Shown in pieces: positions 45,081-54,083 of a stretch of 64,000 bases of DNA. This DNA is from Flavobacterium sp. (GTDB taxonomy: Bacteria; Bacteroidota; Bacteroidia; Flavobacteriales; Flavobacteriaceae): assembly GCF_039595935.1 (NCBI RefSeq), contig NZ_JBCNKR010000006.1, positions 1,488,001-1,552,000 of the forward strand, given 5' to 3'. The notes below the pieces were generated by a model, which saw only the letters and a list, made by a program, of their open reading frames with translations, was not told the origin of the DNA and did not search any database. The position numbers were made by a program, and so were the translations under genes. Numbering within the stretch: the stretch's first letter is position 1; each line of letters starts with the position of its first letter.

Positions 45081-45223
45081 AATATTAGGTTTTTGTAATT
45101 AGTTATTTCAAATGTAAACAAAAATTACAACGATTTTGATATTTTAAAAGAGAGAAAATTACTATAGGATTTTTATTTATCAACACTTTATTGACATAAG
45201 TCACTTTGTATCTTGTAATTAAC

Positions 45224-45231
45224 TAATTTTG
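45224..45231 (+). promoter_or_regulatory. -7 element of the LRR-protein gene
   Basis: TAATTTTG fits TAnnTTTG exactly; a TTTG at 45205-45208 lies 15 bases upstream, slightly closer than usual for the -33 element. The ATG is 32 bases further on. Confidence 0.45.
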
Positions 45232-45263
45232 ACCCAAGAAAAACATATTCCCCCAAATCTGTT

Positions 45264-46121
45264 ATGAAAAGCTTTGCAACACTTTTTTTAGCATGTGTTT
45301 TTTCTCTAAATATTTTTGCAGACACTGTTTCAGATAAAGAGAAAGACGCGCTAATAAAATTATATTATGCGACGAATGGTTCGCAATGGAAAATTAAATG
45401 GGACTTATCGTTATCAGTCGAGACATGGTATGGAGTTCGTACTGAAAACGGAAAAGTAACCGCATTATATCTCGCCGATAATAATCTGCAAGGCGAACTG
45501 CCGGCTGAGTTTTTCCAGCTCATAAATTTGGTATCTGTAGATTTTCATAAAAATGCTCTTAAAGGGCAGTTGCCAGACTTAATTGGTAATTTTAAAAATC
45601 TGGAGGTTTTTAATGCATCTTCAAATGAATTATCGGGAGCAATTCCTAAAACAATTTGTGACCTGAAAAAACTAAAAGATTTAGAGCTTTTTAAGAATAA
45701 TATTTCCGGAGAAATACCAGCTGAAATTGGAAATCTGAATCAATTAGAAATCCTTTGTTTATTTGATAACAAAATGGAAGGTGTTCTGCCTGTTTCCTTA
45801 TATAAGATTTCAACTTTGAAGGTATTGCTTTTAAATAATAATAAGTTATCTGGAAATTTGAATACAGCCATTTTGAATTTAGTAAACCTGGAAAATCTAA
45901 GTTTATTTGATAATAATTTTAAAGGCGAAATTCCGAAGGAACTGGAAAAACTGCCTAACTTATCTGAACTAAATCTTTCATACAATAAGTTTAACGGATC
46001 GGTTTCAAAAAATCTGATTGTATTAGATGCCTTGAATATGACTATGTTTGACGAAAACGGAAATTTATTTTTACTGGATATCAACGAAGAAAAAATGCCG
46101 GAAAACAGTATTGTAAATTAA
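45264..46121 (+). CDS. Exported leucine-rich repeat protein (plant type)
   Basis: 285 residues with a signal peptide (MKSFATLFLACVFSLNIFAD). Residues about 25-60 match the N-terminal cap found in such proteins (LIKLYYATNGSQWKIKWDLS), followed by eight or nine repeats of the LxxLxLxxNxLxGxIP class, for example LYLADNNLQGELPAEF and LNLSYNKFNGSVSKNL. No T9SS C-terminal domain is visible. Probably a periplasmic or surface binding protein of unknown partner. Confidence 0.8.
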   Translation: MKSFATLFLACVFSLNIFADTVSDKEKDALIKLYYATNGSQWKIKWDLSLSVETWYGVRTENGKVTALYLADNNLQGELPAEFFQLINLVSVDFHKNALKGQLPDLIGNFKNLEVFNASSNELSGAIPKTICDLKKLKDLELFKNNISGEIPAEIGNLNQLEILCLFDNKMEGVLPVSLYKISTLKVLLLNNNKLSGNLNTAILNLVNLENLSLFDNNFKGEIPKELEKLPNLSELNLSYNKFNGSVSKNLIVLDALNMTMFDENGNLFLLDINEEKMPENSIVN

Positions 46122-46269
46122 TTTTATTTACGGAGTTTTTCTATAGAAAATGTTAGCTAATTTTGCTTCAATAAATTTAACAGAAAGATTTTTTTTCATA
46201 ACTTTAAAATTGGATTCAATTTCAAAATAAAGTCAGAAAAGAAAATAATAACCTTTATACTCTAAAATT

Positions 46270-46575
46270 ATGACACTACAATATCAAGGTGAGCAATACG
46301 GAAAAGCAACAACTTTTACTTTAAGAATTATTGGAAACAATTTATCAAAAAGTAGTTCTAATTACCAAATCGACCTTTTGGTTGGCGACAAAAAAGTGCC
46401 AACTTTTACAAGTGAAATTCACCAAAGTCTTTCAAATTGTTTAAAAGAAATTTACCTTTTCAGAAAGTACAACGGAATTAAATTTGATGAATCATCTGAG
46501 AAGATTGTTTCTCTTTATGTTCCTTATGACAGGGTTTTGTTTAATTATAATAAATATGCTTTGTTTAGAGCGTAA
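46270..46575 (+). CDS. Conserved hypothetical protein
   Basis: 101 residues, beta-rich start (MTLQYQGEQYGKATTFTLRI), a helix around SLSNCLKEIYLFRKYNGIKF, and a C-terminal VPYDRVLFNYNKYALF. No signal peptide or known domain. It ends 15 bp before a strong bidirectional terminator, which supports a real transcript. No function can be given. Confidence 0.55.
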   Translation: MTLQYQGEQYGKATTFTLRIIGNNLSKSSSNYQIDLLVGDKKVPTFTSEIHQSLSNCLKEIYLFRKYNGIKFDESSEKIVSLYVPYDRVLFNYNKYALFRA

Positions 46576-46590
46576 GATGTAGATACTATA

Positions 46591-46622
46591 AAAAAAGCTT
46601 CAGAGAAATCTGAAGCTTTTTT
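46591..46622. terminator. Bidirectional terminator with GAAA loop
   Basis: AAAAAAGCTTCAGA (46591-46604) pairs exactly with TCTGAAGCTTTTTT (46609-46622) over a GAAA tetraloop. It ends both the hypothetical gene and the long secretion operon. Confidence 0.85.
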
Positions 46623-46631
46623 TATGTAATT

Positions 46632-47135
46632 TTATTTTAATCGAATTATCCTGCTTTCCGAATTAAAAAAAACTTCGATTGAATCTTTATATTTTTTTCT
46701 CACGACTAGTCCATTTACTTGGTCATTTAATTTGAGTTTATGTAGTTTAGAATCTATTTTTAATAACACCATTTCCTGATCTTTAGATTTAATATATCCA
46801 AAATATTTTAGTGCAGGCCAGCTTATATTAGCATTAGGTTTTTGAGGAATTACCGCTAAAGGAGCCTTTTTTATAACACTATGATGTACAACTGCTTTTT
46901 GCGTAATAGATGGCGTTTCTTGAAATTGTTTATTTAAAAATGGATCACGATTTATTTTTTCTAATTCAAAAGTATCTTTATTTACTTTTTTAAGAGAAAT
47001 ATTTTTGTTTTGAACTTCTGTATTGAAAGTTACATTATTGGTGCCAAAATATCGGCTGACAGTTCTGTAGCCTACAGTTCCCCATAGACCTAAAACGACA
47101 ATAATAAGAATAATATTTATCTTTTTTTTAGCCAT
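46632..47135 (-). CDS. PilP/GspC-like inner-membrane component
   Basis: 167 residues: an N-terminal membrane helix (INIILIIVVLGLWGTVGY), a Pro/Lys spacer with the INRDPFL motif typical of pilus-alignment and GspC-type proteins, and a small beta-domain at about 105-167 (FGYIKSKDQEMVLLKIDSKL, LNDQVNGLVVRKKYKDSIEV) like the HR domain that contacts the secretin N-domains. Last gene of the operon. Homology to GspC or PilP is inferred from layout, not from strong identity. Confidence 0.65.
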   Translation of the reverse strand: MAKKKINIILIIVVLGLWGTVGYRTVSRYFGTNNVTFNTEVQNKNISLKKVNKDTFELEKINRDPFLNKQFQETPSITQKAVVHHSVIKKAPLAVIPQKPNANISWPALKYFGYIKSKDQEMVLLKIDSKLHKLKLNDQVNGLVVRKKYKDSIEVFFNSESRIIRLK

Positions 47136-47137
47136 TT

Positions 47138-48091
47138 TTAATTAACTGTAAGCTTAAATCCTGTACTATTAGTTCCTATGTTTCCGGCCCCGTCTACGGC
47201 TCTTACTCTCCAATAATAAATTCCGGCAGTAGAAAATGATTGTTGTACACTTGTTGTGTTACTGTTTAATGTTTGTACAATAGAAGTAAATGCAGCATCA
47301 CTTGCAAATTCAATTACATACGAAATAGGTGATTTTGCATTTCCAACATCAGATGCAATACTCCAGGTATAAGTTGTTGTTGTACCAGATGTTTGAGTCG
47401 AATTATCGGCCGGTAATGTATTTTTTGGCTGATTCGGAATCGTAGTATCAATATTGAATTTTCTCGCAGAATATTGCTTTGTTTCACTTTCGTCATTCTT
47501 AGCTTTTATTCTCCATTCATAATTTCCATCAGCCAGAGTTGGTAAATCAAGTGTTACTGAATTGTCAGTTAAATCTGTTTTAGAAAAAACTTCCTGCCCT
47601 GTCGAGCTATTAACAACTTTTGCACTATAGCTGGTTGCTTTTTCCAGTATTTCCCAATTTAATGTTACATTGATAAAATTTACAAATTTATCATTATCAG
47701 GACTAGTTAAGATAACTTGCTGATTTGTTAAGTCATCTGGAATAGTAGTCGAGAAATTTGATGGGAATGAATAAGTAGATTCATAAGCATAATTTTCAGC
47801 TCGTACTCTCCAGATATAACTTCCTGATTCAAGCGGAAGGGTTAAACTTGATTTGGTAGTAAGTGAGTCTAAGACTAAAACCTGATTTGATTCAAAAACC
47901 TGAATGCGGTATTTATCTGCACCTTTTAGAGTGTTCCATTTAAAATTAACTACATTACTTTCTATTTTTGCATCTTTTGTTGGAGATATAATCTGGATTG
48001 TATCGTCGCTAATATCTTCTTCAAGAATATCTTCACATGAATAAGCAAAGACTGCAAGGGCTATTAATATAATTTTATTTATTGTTTTCAT
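47138..48091 (-). CDS. Lipoprotein with fibronectin type III-like repeats in the secretion operon
   Basis: 317 residues. Lipoprotein signal ending in AVFAYSCEDI with the lipobox Cys at residue 19. Three repeats of about 90 residues follow, each with a core such as FKWNTLKGADKYRIQVF, LNWEILEKATSYSAKVV and YTWSIASDVGNAKSPISYVI ending YYWRVRAVDGAGN, typical of Bacteroidota FN3-like modules. It lies among the assembly-platform genes; it may be a pilotin-like or outer-membrane partner of the secretin, which is inference. Confidence 0.7.
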   Translation of the reverse strand: MKTINKIILIALAVFAYSCEDILEEDISDDTIQIISPTKDAKIESNVVNFKWNTLKGADKYRIQVFESNQVLVLDSLTTKSSLTLPLESGSYIWRVRAENYAYESTYSFPSNFSTTIPDDLTNQQVILTSPDNDKFVNFINVTLNWEILEKATSYSAKVVNSSTGQEVFSKTDLTDNSVTLDLPTLADGNYEWRIKAKNDESETKQYSARKFNIDTTIPNQPKNTLPADNSTQTSGTTTTYTWSIASDVGNAKSPISYVIEFASDAAFTSIVQTLNSNTTSVQQSFSTAGIYYWRVRAVDGAGNIGTNSTGFKLTVN

Positions 48092-48599
48092 AATTTTGAA
48101 AAATCATTTTTAAATGTAAAACTTCCGATTTGTTATTCTTTTTTGTGGTGTAGAAATCCTGGCTGACCATTCTTGAATAGTCAAAGTTTTTTTCAAAACT
48201 ATAAGCCAGTTCTAATAATTGATTTGCGTTTCCGGTAACGTCAAGCTGGTTTGTAATAATATGATAGTCGTCTTCAGGAAAATCATGAATAGGTTTTAGA
48301 TCGCTTATTGAAATGTTTTTAGAATTTGTCGATGCAAAACTTACAATTCCCTGCTGTACCATTTCTTTTGTGACACCCTCTTTCCCGATAATCTTATCTA
48401 AATAGGCTATGTCATTTTCAAGCGTTCCGGTATTTTTTGATTTTTTATTAATATCATCTGCCTTTTTTGAAAGTGTTTTGTACTCTGAAACAACTTCAAA
48501 TAAAGTATGAAAGGATCTTTTGTATGCTGCGATAGAGAGCATGAAAAATACCACAATCAAGGCATAAAATTTTTGCTTATAAGAGTAATTTTCAAACAT
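48075..48599 (-). CDS. PilO/GspM-like assembly protein
   Basis: 174 residues: an N-terminal membrane helix (FYALIVVFFMLSIAAYKRS), a coiled coil (about 35-75) and a ferredoxin-like C-terminus (DYHIITNQLDVTGNANQLLE, FDYSRMVSQDFYTTKKNN). This is the architecture of PilO and GspM. It overlaps the PilM/N-like gene by 8 bp and the lipoprotein gene by 17 bp, so the operon is tightly coupled. Confidence 0.65.
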   Translation of the reverse strand: MFENYSYKQKFYALIVVFFMLSIAAYKRSFHTLFEVVSEYKTLSKKADDINKKSKNTGTLENDIAYLDKIIGKEGVTKEMVQQGIVSFASTNSKNISISDLKPIHDFPEDDYHIITNQLDVTGNANQLLELAYSFEKNFDYSRMVSQDFYTTKKNNKSEVLHLKMIFQNYENNK

Positions 48600-49779
48600 T
48601 TTTTAGAATGATTTTTATTTCAAATATTGATTTATTTTTTTTATCCTTTTTTAGACTGATTATCTCAAAATTCTTCAGCCAGTCCATTTTTTTTAAATTC
48701 TCTAACCAATTATTAAAAGACGATTCTTCAAAAGTTTCACCTTTAATAATGATAATTCCATTATTAAATAATGCTTTTTTATTTTCTTTATATTCTTCTT
48801 TTAACGGAATAACATTTAATTCATTTAACGAAATATTACCCGGGATTGTTTTTATAATTTCATAACTGTAAAAAGAAAGAAACTTAGAAGATAAGACACC
48901 AGACTCTTTTAATAAGTTCAGCTTTTTTTCTTTCTGAGCTTCCAGATTTAAAATCAATTGATAGGATTGATTTGAATATACAGTCTGCAGATTCAATTCA
49001 GAATTTTTAGTGCCGTAATACTGTATTAAAAAGTAGCTGATTAATAATGAACCCAGAAAACCGCAAAGCATTACCAAACCAAGAATATTAAAAGCTTTCT
49101 TATAAACTAATTCTTCACTATTTAAACTAGGGTTTACCGTTTTTGAAACCTCTTTTTGTTTTATAAAAAAATGAACAACAGAACCGTATAAAGGTAAAAA
49201 TGAACTTGAAACAGTATCTTCTCCAATTTGATAATTAACAGACTGTACATTTTCATTTTGTTTAGAAAAGCTAATTAGTTTTTCGTCCTGAAATTCAAGC
49301 TTTAAATCAGATGAAAATAAAACGTCTTTTTTTAAAGCACTATTTAATAAAGCCGACAAAAATGAACCCACGTATACATCGATAACCTGAAAACCGTTTT
49401 TTTGAAAACTTGAGATTGATTCTTCAATAATATTTTTTCTGCAAAAACTAATAAAATTTGATTTTAAACCTTTTATATCGGTATAATAAATAGCATTATA
49501 ATCAATGTTTTTCTGCCAGTTTAAATCAGTTTCGTTTTCAAAGTCAATTTCTTTATTTAAAACCCCTTTTCCATCTACAACAATTAAAACCGGAAGTTTT
49601 TTGTCGATTGTTTTTGTTAAGCTTTCAAAATTTTCAAATGTTAGTTTAGCACCAATAGAAATCTTATTTGCTTTCTTTTTTATAGTAAGCAGATTATAAA
49701 TTTCGTAATCTTCTTTTTTGATTACACCAACAACGTTTAAGTCGTTTATTTTTATGAATTTAGATAAAGTATTAAACAT
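48592..49779 (-). CDS. PilM/PilN (GspL)-like assembly protein
   Basis: 395 residues. The first 225 residues look like a degenerate actin-like cytoplasmic domain (as in PilM or GspL), then a membrane helix (AFNILGLVMLCGFLGSLLIS), a coiled coil and a C-terminal ferredoxin-like domain (IKTIPGNISLNELNVIPLKE, IIIKGETFEESSFNNWLENL) as in PilN. So this one protein combines PilM- and PilN-like halves like GspL. It starts 2 bp after the secretin gene. Confidence 0.65.
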   Translation of the reverse strand: MFNTLSKFIKINDLNVVGVIKKEDYEIYNLLTIKKKANKISIGAKLTFENFESLTKTIDKKLPVLIVVDGKGVLNKEIDFENETDLNWQKNIDYNAIYYTDIKGLKSNFISFCRKNIIEESISSFQKNGFQVIDVYVGSFLSALLNSALKKDVLFSSDLKLEFQDEKLISFSKQNENVQSVNYQIGEDTVSSSFLPLYGSVVHFFIKQKEVSKTVNPSLNSEELVYKKAFNILGLVMLCGFLGSLLISYFLIQYYGTKNSELNLQTVYSNQSYQLILNLEAQKEKKLNLLKESGVLSSKFLSFYSYEIIKTIPGNISLNELNVIPLKEEYKENKKALFNNGIIIIKGETFEESSFNNWLENLKKMDWLKNFEIISLKKDKKNKSIFEIKIILKNV

Positions 49780-49781
49780 TA

Positions 49782-51686
49782 CTAATAAATAACTGTCGGT
49801 TTAATGAAAATATGAAGTTTGGCATCACTTTTTGCTTTCTTTCTGCTGCTAAAAAACCATTTAATAATTGGAATTCTCGATATTAGCGGAGTTCCTGTAC
49901 CTGAATTTTCTTTTTTCAATTCATCTAAACCGCCAAGTAAAATCATTTCTCCGTTTTTTACTCTTACTAAAGATTCGAATTTTTGAGTTGCTTTTCCCGG
50001 AGGAGCATTTTCACCAGCTCTGGCAAGGAAAGAACTCTTTTCTACAGCAATTGTTAAGGTTACATTTTCATCTGTTGAAACGTATGGTTTTATTGAAACA
50101 CTTAAATTGGCATCTGTAGATTTCCAAGTTCCAGAATTCAAAATGTCATTTCCAATATTGTTGTTTATCAATCGGTTATTTTGCTCAAAATAATAACTGG
50201 TTTCTCCAATAGATAATTTAGCTTCGTGCCCGCTGATTGTTGCAATTTTTGGAGTAGATTCTATTTTTAAGGCCGAATTAGTTTCTAAAAGTTTTAAGTT
50301 GAGATAGAAAGCATCAGTTACTTTTCCAATTTTAAACAACCCAAAACCATTAAAAGCATTTATTAAACTATTTACAGACGAACCATTTAATGTCACATCA
50401 GAATTAGGAAATAAAACACCGCCGGTTTGCGTAGCATTTATTTTATCCAATCCCGCTTTCAATCCTGTTTGTACATCATAAGATTTATTGTATTGTACAA
50501 TAATAACTTCAATTTGTACCATCGGAACAACCTTATCAATTTGTTTCATGTAAACTTTCAGCTCTTCTAAAATAGACCTTGAACCAGAAACAATTAATCC
50601 GTTTAATTCAATAAATTCTTTTATTTCTAATTTTTCAGAAAAAACTTTAGGAAGCGTATTTACAACTGATTCAATAGATCTGTTTTCTAACTGAATCATT
50701 TCAGTTATTCTTAATCCTTCTGTCGCTTCTTCTCCAATTATATATAAATCGCCTTGTTTTTTATAGGTATATTTTTTTCCTTTAAAGATATTGGCTAAAA
50801 GGTCATCAAAAGTAATGTTGTCTGCAGATAGTGTGGTTTTTTCGTTTTCAGGTTTATTGTATAGAAAATAATTAATGTGAAGTTTTTCAGCCGCTTCTGT
50901 CAATAAATCAGAGGCATCGGCAATATAAGCGTTGACTTGCAGAAAACCATTTTTATTGATATTGACTTCATAAAAACCAGGAACACCAAGACCTACTTTT
51001 GGCTGTTTTGCTTTTGGTCCTGTTGTTTGCATATTTAGCGCCTGAGCTGTCATTTTTTGCAGGAAATAAACACCATTGTCATCTTTAACAGCATTTAAAT
51101 CATTTGATTTAGACATCATTTCGATGACCTGATCAAAAGGACGGTTAATGATGTAAGAAGAAACTTTAATGTTTTTTATGTCCTGAGCCAGAACTATATT
51201 TTTCCCCGATTTATCAATAATAGCTTTTGCAACTGCAGATAAAGTATCGTTTTCAAGTTTTACTGAAAGAAAATCATTTTGAGGATTGTACGTTACATCA
51301 ATAATTTTTGGCTGCTTTTTTTCGACAACAGGTACAATTTTTCTTTTTTTGAAAACAATAATATTGCTCATAAAAGAAACTTCAAGATCGTATTTTTGAA
51401 CAAGGTGAATAAAAACATCTTTTACTGTTACATCAAAAAAATTGTTGGCAACTGGCTGATTCAGATCGGCATCAATATCCACATTTAATTGATGTTCTTC
51501 GGCAATTGATGCGATAAAATCGTGCAGCGTCAATCCCGAAACGTCAATTTTTATGGTTTCGTTTAATCCTTTTTTTTGTACTGAAAATTCATCGAATTTT
51601 CTGCTTAACTCAACAATATCCTGCTGAGCGAAAATTATATTTGAAAAAAGTAACGCAGCGAGTGCGAAAACTATCTGTTTGAACAT
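49782..51686 (-). CDS. Secretin (GspD/PilQ-like)
   Basis: 634 residues with a signal peptide (MFKQIVFALAALLFSNIIFA). An STN-like domain at about 45-110 (LTLHDFIASIAEEHQLNVDI), further N-domains to about 400 and the secretin domain at the C-terminus: VPMVQIEVIIVQYNKSYDVQ, VRVKNGEMILLGGLDELKKE, TGTPLISRIPIIKWFFSSRK and KLHIFIKPTVIY. It would form the outer-membrane ring of the type II/type IV pilus-like machine. The ATPase gene lies 4 bp upstream. Confidence 0.9.
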   Translation of the reverse strand: MFKQIVFALAALLFSNIIFAQQDIVELSRKFDEFSVQKKGLNETIKIDVSGLTLHDFIASIAEEHQLNVDIDADLNQPVANNFFDVTVKDVFIHLVQKYDLEVSFMSNIIVFKKRKIVPVVEKKQPKIIDVTYNPQNDFLSVKLENDTLSAVAKAIIDKSGKNIVLAQDIKNIKVSSYIINRPFDQVIEMMSKSNDLNAVKDDNGVYFLQKMTAQALNMQTTGPKAKQPKVGLGVPGFYEVNINKNGFLQVNAYIADASDLLTEAAEKLHINYFLYNKPENEKTTLSADNITFDDLLANIFKGKKYTYKKQGDLYIIGEEATEGLRITEMIQLENRSIESVVNTLPKVFSEKLEIKEFIELNGLIVSGSRSILEELKVYMKQIDKVVPMVQIEVIIVQYNKSYDVQTGLKAGLDKINATQTGGVLFPNSDVTLNGSSVNSLINAFNGFGLFKIGKVTDAFYLNLKLLETNSALKIESTPKIATISGHEAKLSIGETSYYFEQNNRLINNNIGNDILNSGTWKSTDANLSVSIKPYVSTDENVTLTIAVEKSSFLARAGENAPPGKATQKFESLVRVKNGEMILLGGLDELKKENSGTGTPLISRIPIIKWFFSSRKKAKSDAKLHIFIKPTVIY

Positions 51687-51690
51687 TAGG

Positions 51691-53094
51691 TTATATGTTT
51701 ATTAAAATTGAGTATATTTCTTCTAGAGATGTTTCTCCGGCGGCTAAAATTTCAAATGCTTTTTCTGGCAGCGATTTATAATTTTGGTCATTACTGTATA
51801 ATTTTGTAATTGTATTGTTTTTAATTGCTTCTGCAATAGTATGATCGATGTTTAAAATTTCGTAAATCGCTGTTCTTCCCTTATAACCGGTATGAAAACA
51901 TTTGTTGCATCCAACAGGTTTGTAATAAGATGAAATTTCAAATGGAAATTTAAAATTCAGCGGGAAATCTTTCGGATTACTTATCGTTTCTTTTTTGCAG
52001 TCACAAAGTTTTCTAACCAGTCTTTGCGCAACAGATAAATTTAAAGTTTCGGCAATTAAATAGGAGGGAACTCCCATATCAATTAACCTTGAAATAGTTC
52101 CAATTGCTGAGTTGGTATGTATAGTTGATAAAACCAAATGTCCTGTAAGTGACGCACGAATAGCCATTAGCGCTGTTTCCGAATCACGAATTTCCCCCAA
52201 CATGATAACATCAGGATCCTGACGTAAAAATGATTTTAGAGCAGAAGCAAAGGTTAAACCAATATCTTCTTTTAACTGTACCTGATTAATTCCTTTTAAG
52301 GTATATTCGATTGGATCTTCGACTGTTACAATATTTCTTCGGCTGTCGTTTAATAATCTTAAAGTAGCGTAAAGCGTTGTGGTTTTACCAGAACCTGTTG
52401 GACCACTTATTAAGATAATTCCGTTTGGTTTTTTTACCGCTTCAAGATATTTTTCTAATTCTTCTTTTTGTAGACCTAAAGTATTCAAATCTATATTAGA
52501 AGCATCCTGACCCAAAAGACGCATTACTATTTTTTCTCCAAATAATGTTGGCAGAATCGAAACCCTTATATCAAAAGATTCATTGGTAATCCTTCCGTCC
52601 TGTGGAAGTCTTTTCTCGGTAATATTTAATTTGGCTTTAATCTTGACTTTGTTGACCAATTCAAGATAATTATCCTGTTCGATTTTATAGCGTTCAATTA
52701 ATTGACCGTCAATTCTAAAACGAATACGGGAAGAGTTTTCATAAACTTCAAAATGAATATCACTGCATTTTAATGATTTTGCTTCGGCCAGTAAATTTTC
52801 CAGAAAATCACCTTTGTCAACATTCAAAGATTTGTTTGATGTTAAAGCTCTTTCTTTTCTGTAGTAAATCGATAAAGCCCTTTCAATTTCAGAAGAATCT
52901 GCAGGATGAAAAACAATATTTTTTCCTAAAAACAATTCTAATTCATCTTTGGCATCTTCATTATTATTCGAATCGTCAACATACAATTCTATAGTATTTT
53001 CATACATCGATTTTGGCAGAATTCTATATTGATTTGCTAAATCATTAGATACACTATGCTGTATTTCGGGAAGGATTTCGATATTCTGATTCAT
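51691..53094 (-). CDS. GspE/PilB-type secretion ATPase
   Basis: 467 residues. N2-type domain at about 90-210 (SDIHFEVYENSSRIRFRIDG), Walker A GPTGSGKT at 231-238, Walker B VIMLGEIRD at 296-304, His box GHLVLSTIHTN at 318-328. The cysteine motif near 370-400 is reduced: CDC and CNKC instead of two CxxC pairs. The N1 domain is short. It powers pseudopilus assembly. Its ATG overlaps the stop of the peptidase gene by one base. Confidence 0.93.
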   Translation of the reverse strand: MNQNIEILPEIQHSVSNDLANQYRILPKSMYENTIELYVDDSNNNEDAKDELELFLGKNIVFHPADSSEIERALSIYYRKERALTSNKSLNVDKGDFLENLLAEAKSLKCSDIHFEVYENSSRIRFRIDGQLIERYKIEQDNYLELVNKVKIKAKLNITEKRLPQDGRITNESFDIRVSILPTLFGEKIVMRLLGQDASNIDLNTLGLQKEELEKYLEAVKKPNGIILISGPTGSGKTTTLYATLRLLNDSRRNIVTVEDPIEYTLKGINQVQLKEDIGLTFASALKSFLRQDPDVIMLGEIRDSETALMAIRASLTGHLVLSTIHTNSAIGTISRLIDMGVPSYLIAETLNLSVAQRLVRKLCDCKKETISNPKDFPLNFKFPFEISSYYKPVGCNKCFHTGYKGRTAIYEILNIDHTIAEAIKNNTITKLYSNDQNYKSLPEKAFEILAAGETSLEEIYSILINI

Positions 53095-53576
53095 TATAAT
53101 AATGTAATTTTTTGAAAGGGTATAAAATAGTCTTTCAGTAGTATAACAAATAAAAACAATGCCGAAAATCCTGCCAAAGGAACTGTTTCTTCCTTAATGA
53201 ATTTCTTTAATACAAACTGCATTAGAATGGCAAAAAGAAGTGATAATATGAAAAATAAAATGTAATTTTTTAATAAAAATAACGGAGTAACCGCAATGTA
53301 AAACAGCAAATCACCCAATCCGAAATAATGCTGGAAAGGGTTTAGAAATTTTTTAGATTTCAAACTCATATAAAGTGTCAGAATGCCTAATGTTATCAGG
53401 AAGAAAACTGTATTAAAGAGTACAATTTCGCCAAAAGCATAATTTTCTACAGGAAGCAAAAAGAAACAAGCAGTAAAAATAGCAAGCGGTAAAACCAAAT
53501 GTATTTTTCTGTATTTCCAATCCTGAATAAAAACAATGATTAAACAAAATAACAAAATGACGAGGGCTATTTTCAA
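53094..53576 (-). CDS. Minimal A24 prepilin peptidase
   Basis: 160 residues with six hydrophobic helices. Both catalytic aspartates of the A24 family are present: Asp19 in FIQDWKYRKIH and Asp89 in the GxGD motif FGLGDLLF. The N-terminal zinc-binding and methyltransferase domain of PilD/GspO (about 80-100 residues) is missing, so it resembles archaeal or TadV-type peptidases. It would cut the four pseudopilin leaders of this operon. One base separates it from the major pseudopilin gene. Confidence 0.8.
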   Translation of the reverse strand: MKIALVILLFCLIIVFIQDWKYRKIHLVLPLAIFTACFFLLPVENYAFGEIVLFNTVFFLITLGILTLYMSLKSKKFLNPFQHYFGLGDLLFYIAVTPLFLLKNYILFFILSLLFAILMQFVLKKFIKEETVPLAGFSALFLFVILLKDYFIPFQKITLL

Positions 53577-53577
53577 T

Positions 53578-54012
53578 TTACTCTTTTGTTACTTCTGTTA
53601 GTATTTTTTTGCTGTCAATTTCCCAGGTATTAAAACTTCCGTCTCCATCTAAATCAGATGTTGCAGTAGCTCTGGCCATAAACGAATCGTTTGAAGCATC
53701 TATAATTTCGATTCTGTAAACCGCCTGACCACCTTCGTCTACGGTTTTTTCCTGTTCGAAACCAATTTCTTCTAAACTGCCTGAATATTTTGAATGTCTG
53801 TAGAAATAACTTTTTTCTAAACCGTAAACCTGATTCAGCATAGCCTGAGCTTCAATAGCTTTAGCCTGCCCAATAACCGAGGTTTGGTTAGGTAATACCA
53901 TTAGTAATAAGATACCAATGATACATAATACAATTAAAATTTCTGTTAAAGAGTAGGCTTTAACATATAGTTTTTTGTAAGATTTGTGGTATTTTTTAAT
54001 TGTTTTTAACAT
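53578..54012 (-). CDS. GspG-like major pseudopilin
   Basis: 144 residues. Basic 19-residue leader ending VKA, then YSLTEILIVLCIIGILLLMV: cleavage after Ala19 and Glu24 at +5, so the class III signal has Ala instead of Gly at -1. The globular part (AKAIEAQAMLNQVYGLEKSYF, SGSLEEIGFEQE, ATSDLDGDGSFNTWEID) resembles GspG, with an acidic DLDGDG loop that could bind calcium as in GspG. It is between the peptidase and platform genes. Confidence 0.85.
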   Translation of the reverse strand: MLKTIKKYHKSYKKLYVKAYSLTEILIVLCIIGILLLMVLPNQTSVIGQAKAIEAQAMLNQVYGLEKSYFYRHSKYSGSLEEIGFEQEKTVDEGGQAVYRIEIIDASNDSFMARATATSDLDGDGSFNTWEIDSKKILTEVTKE

Positions 54013-54083
54013 TTATGTGCTTTTTCAGTGTTAAAATTTGTTAATTAATGTGGGCAAAAATACAAATTGAATTGATGTAATAA

